DNA from: JBKJZO01 sp046715235
GTDB lineage: Bacteria > Actinomycetota > Actinomycetes > BP-191
Length of the DNA stretch: 23,478 bases
Assembly (NCBI GenBank): GCA_046715235.1
Contig: JBKJZO010000065.1
Span: 1 to 23,478 of the forward strand
Direction of reading: 5' to 3'
The notes beneath the pieces are model-generated. The model had not been told where the DNA came from and made no database searches. It saw only the letters and a list, made by a program, of their open reading frames with translations. Both the position numbers and the translations under genes were made by a program. Below, piece by piece: positions 22,074-23,478 of the stretch (position 1 is its first letter; every line of letters starts with the position of its first letter).

Positions 22074-23116
22074 GGCACCGGGGTCAGCACGGGCCCCGGG
22101 TTGGTCTCGATGTAGGAGCTGAGGCAGGGCACGGGAGTGGGCTCCGGCCCCGGCACCTTCGCGGTCTCCGTCGCGGTAGGCGTCGCGGAGCCCTGATCCG
22201 TAGGTGGCTCGGCACTCTTCTCCGGGCACGGCTTGAGCTCTTCCGGCGTCGGCGTGGGCCGGGGGTTGGGCGGCACGAGAACGTCGGGGTCGACCTTGGA
22301 ATTCTGCTTCTGAGTCACCACGACACTGACGAGGTCGAGCGTGCTGAAGTTGACGAAGGGCTTGACGATGACGGTGCGTGAGACCGCTCCCGGGCTCGCG
22401 CGCGTCTCCTTGACCAGGCCGATCGGTACGCCGGGCGCATACATCGTGCCGAGCGTTACCACTGGCTGGCCGACGTGGACGTCCGCGGTGGCGTTGGGCA
22501 TCTCGAAGCGCAGGTCGCCGGTGCCTTTGCCGTAGACCAGTCCCGTGTCGCGCGTGTAGGACAGCCGCGCGCCCACCCTTGACTGCGCGTCGATCAACAG
22601 CAACACGTCGGAGGTGGACGCCGACGCCCTGATCACCCGGCCGACCAGACCGTCGACATTCATCACGGTCATGCGTTCGCGGACGCCGTCGTCGGTGCCG
22701 GCGCTGATGGTGACCGTCGACGTGAAGTTGGAGGGACCGGCGCCGACGACGTGCGCGGTGACCGTGCGGTATTGCCCGGCGTCGACGACCTTGAGCAGCT
22801 TCTTCATGTCCTCGACCTGGCGCTCCAGGTCGGCGTTGCGCCTGGCCTGCCCCAGCACCTCGGCCCGCTCCGCCTTGAGCTTCTTGAGGTCCCTGTCGAG
22901 ATGACGCACGTTCCCGAGTGTCGACAGCGCGTTGCCGACGGGTCGCACCACGGACGCCACGCCGCGCTCGATCGGCCCGAAGAAGCTGCCCGCGGCTCGG
23001 CGCACCCCGCGGAACGGCGAGTTGTCGCCGCCGCGGTAGTCGATGGTGATCAGCGTGAACGACGTGAGGATCATCAGCCCGAGAAGTTGCCGCACCCGTC
23101 GCTGGTCACGGAACAT
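22070..23116 (-). CDS. mreC: Rod shape-determining protein MreC
   Basis: This 348-residue protein has a membrane helix at about 10-25 (QLLGLMILTSFTLITI) and a coiled coil at about 71-110 (RHLDRDLKKLKAERAEV...LERQVEDMKKLL). The MreC beta-domain pair spans about 118-268, with GLVGRV, LLIDAQSRVGARL and GQPVVT. The last 75 residues are a Pro/Thr/Glu tail with two cysteines (KPCPEK and VPCLSS). MreC activates PBP2 and connects it to MreB. I prefer ATG 23116; a TTG two codons upstream is possible. mreB ends 51 bases upstream. Confidence 0.94.
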   Translation of the reverse strand: MFRDQRRVRQLLGLMILTSFTLITIDYRGGDNSPFRGVRRAAGSFFGPIERGVASVVRPVGNALSTLGNVRHLDRDLKKLKAERAEVLGQARRNADLERQVEDMKKLLKVVDAGQYRTVTAHVVGAGPSNFTSTVTISAGTDDGVRERMTVMNVDGLVGRVIRASASTSDVLLLIDAQSRVGARLSYTRDTGLVYGKGTGDLRFEMPNATADVHVGQPVVTLGTMYAPGVPIGLVKETRASPGAVSRTVIVKPFVNFSTLDLVSVVVTQKQNSKVDPDVLVPPNPRPTPTPEELKPCPEKSAEPPTDQGSATPTATETAKVPGPEPTPVPCLSSYIETNPGPVLTPVP

Positions 23117-23167
23117 TGGCAAGCCTGTCGGGTACGGCGGACCTGGCGGCCCGCGCGCGTAGCGTTG

Positions 23168-23478
23168 TCAGTGGCGCGGCGACGAGATGAGCACCGACCG
23201 CAGTGCCTCGAAGTCCTCGACGCACTTGCCGGAGCCGATCGCGACGCTGTGCAGCGGGTTGTCGGCGATGTGGATTGGCATCCCCGTCTCGTGCTTGAGC
23301 CGCTCGTCGAGGCCGCGGAGCAATGCGCCACCGCCAGTGAGCACGATGCCGCGGTCCATGATGTCGCCGGAGAGCTCGGGCGGGCACTTGTCGAGTGTCG
23401 TCTTCACCGCGTCGATGATCGCGTTGACCGGCTCCTCGATCGCCTTCCTGATCTCCTCGGCGCTGACCACGATGGTCT
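23168..23478 (-). CDS. mreB: Actin-like cell-shape protein MreB (C-terminal part, cut by window edge)
   Basis: About 103 C-terminal residues are visible: TIVVSAEEIRKAIEEPV, then PPELSGDIMDRGIVLTGGGALLRGLD, the nucleotide-binding LTGGGALL signature of MreB, and ADNPLHSVAIGSG..ED close to the end. MreB forms membrane filaments that orient the elongation machinery. The N-terminal two thirds lie beyond the right edge. It is the first visible gene of the mreBCD-mrdA-rodA operon. Confidence 0.95.
   Translation of the reverse strand, partial: TIVVSAEEIRKAIEEPVNAIIDAVKTTLDKCPPELSGDIMDRGIVLTGGGALLRGLDERLKHETGMPIHIADNPLHSVAIGSGKCVEDFEALRSVLISSPRH

Overview
The window is high-GC DNA from an actinomycete. 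Nearly every gene lies on the minus strand, and the order mreB-mreC-mreD-mrdA-rodA ... radical SAM pair-rne-rplU-rpmA-obgE-proB is the conserved actinobacterial cell-shape/ribosome/proline neighbourhood. The order and the extended RNase E suggest Nocardioidaceae or a relative, but no 16S rRNA or other taxonomic marker is present, so this is an inference.

Transcription runs right to left. At the right edge is the rod-complex operon: mreB (C-terminal part only), mreC, mreD, mrdA (PBP2) and rodA, with start/stop overlaps at mreC/mreD and mrdA/rodA. From about 18.1 to 10.7 kb the core order is interrupted. This stretch holds two head-on fragments that look like IS30-family transposase, a very large secreted metalloprotease-like multidomain protein, two small lipoproteins and a four-helix membrane protein. 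Part of it is visibly poorer in GC than its surroundings.

The conserved order resumes at 10.6 kb with a B12-binding-type radical SAM protein, its DUF2344 partner, and RNase E/G. A second insertion follows, an ECF sigma factor coupled to a membrane-anchored beta-propeller protein with a likely self-controlled promoter. Then come ribosomal proteins L21 and L27, the GTPase Obg and glutamate 5-kinase (ProB). The extreme left edge looks like the tail and terminal repeats of an IS481-type insertion sequence.

The most interesting part is the 11.4-17.4 kb cluster. A segment of about 75 residues near the N-terminus of the giant protease-like protein recurs as the only folded part of a small lipoprotein two genes downstream. 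It sits where a propeptide would be, so the lipoprotein could be a membrane-bound, free-standing propeptide (inhibitor, chaperone or anchor) for the protease. The giant gene also appears to have lost one reading frame inside its signal peptide: a perfect Sec signal sequence is restored if one base is skipped near 17396.
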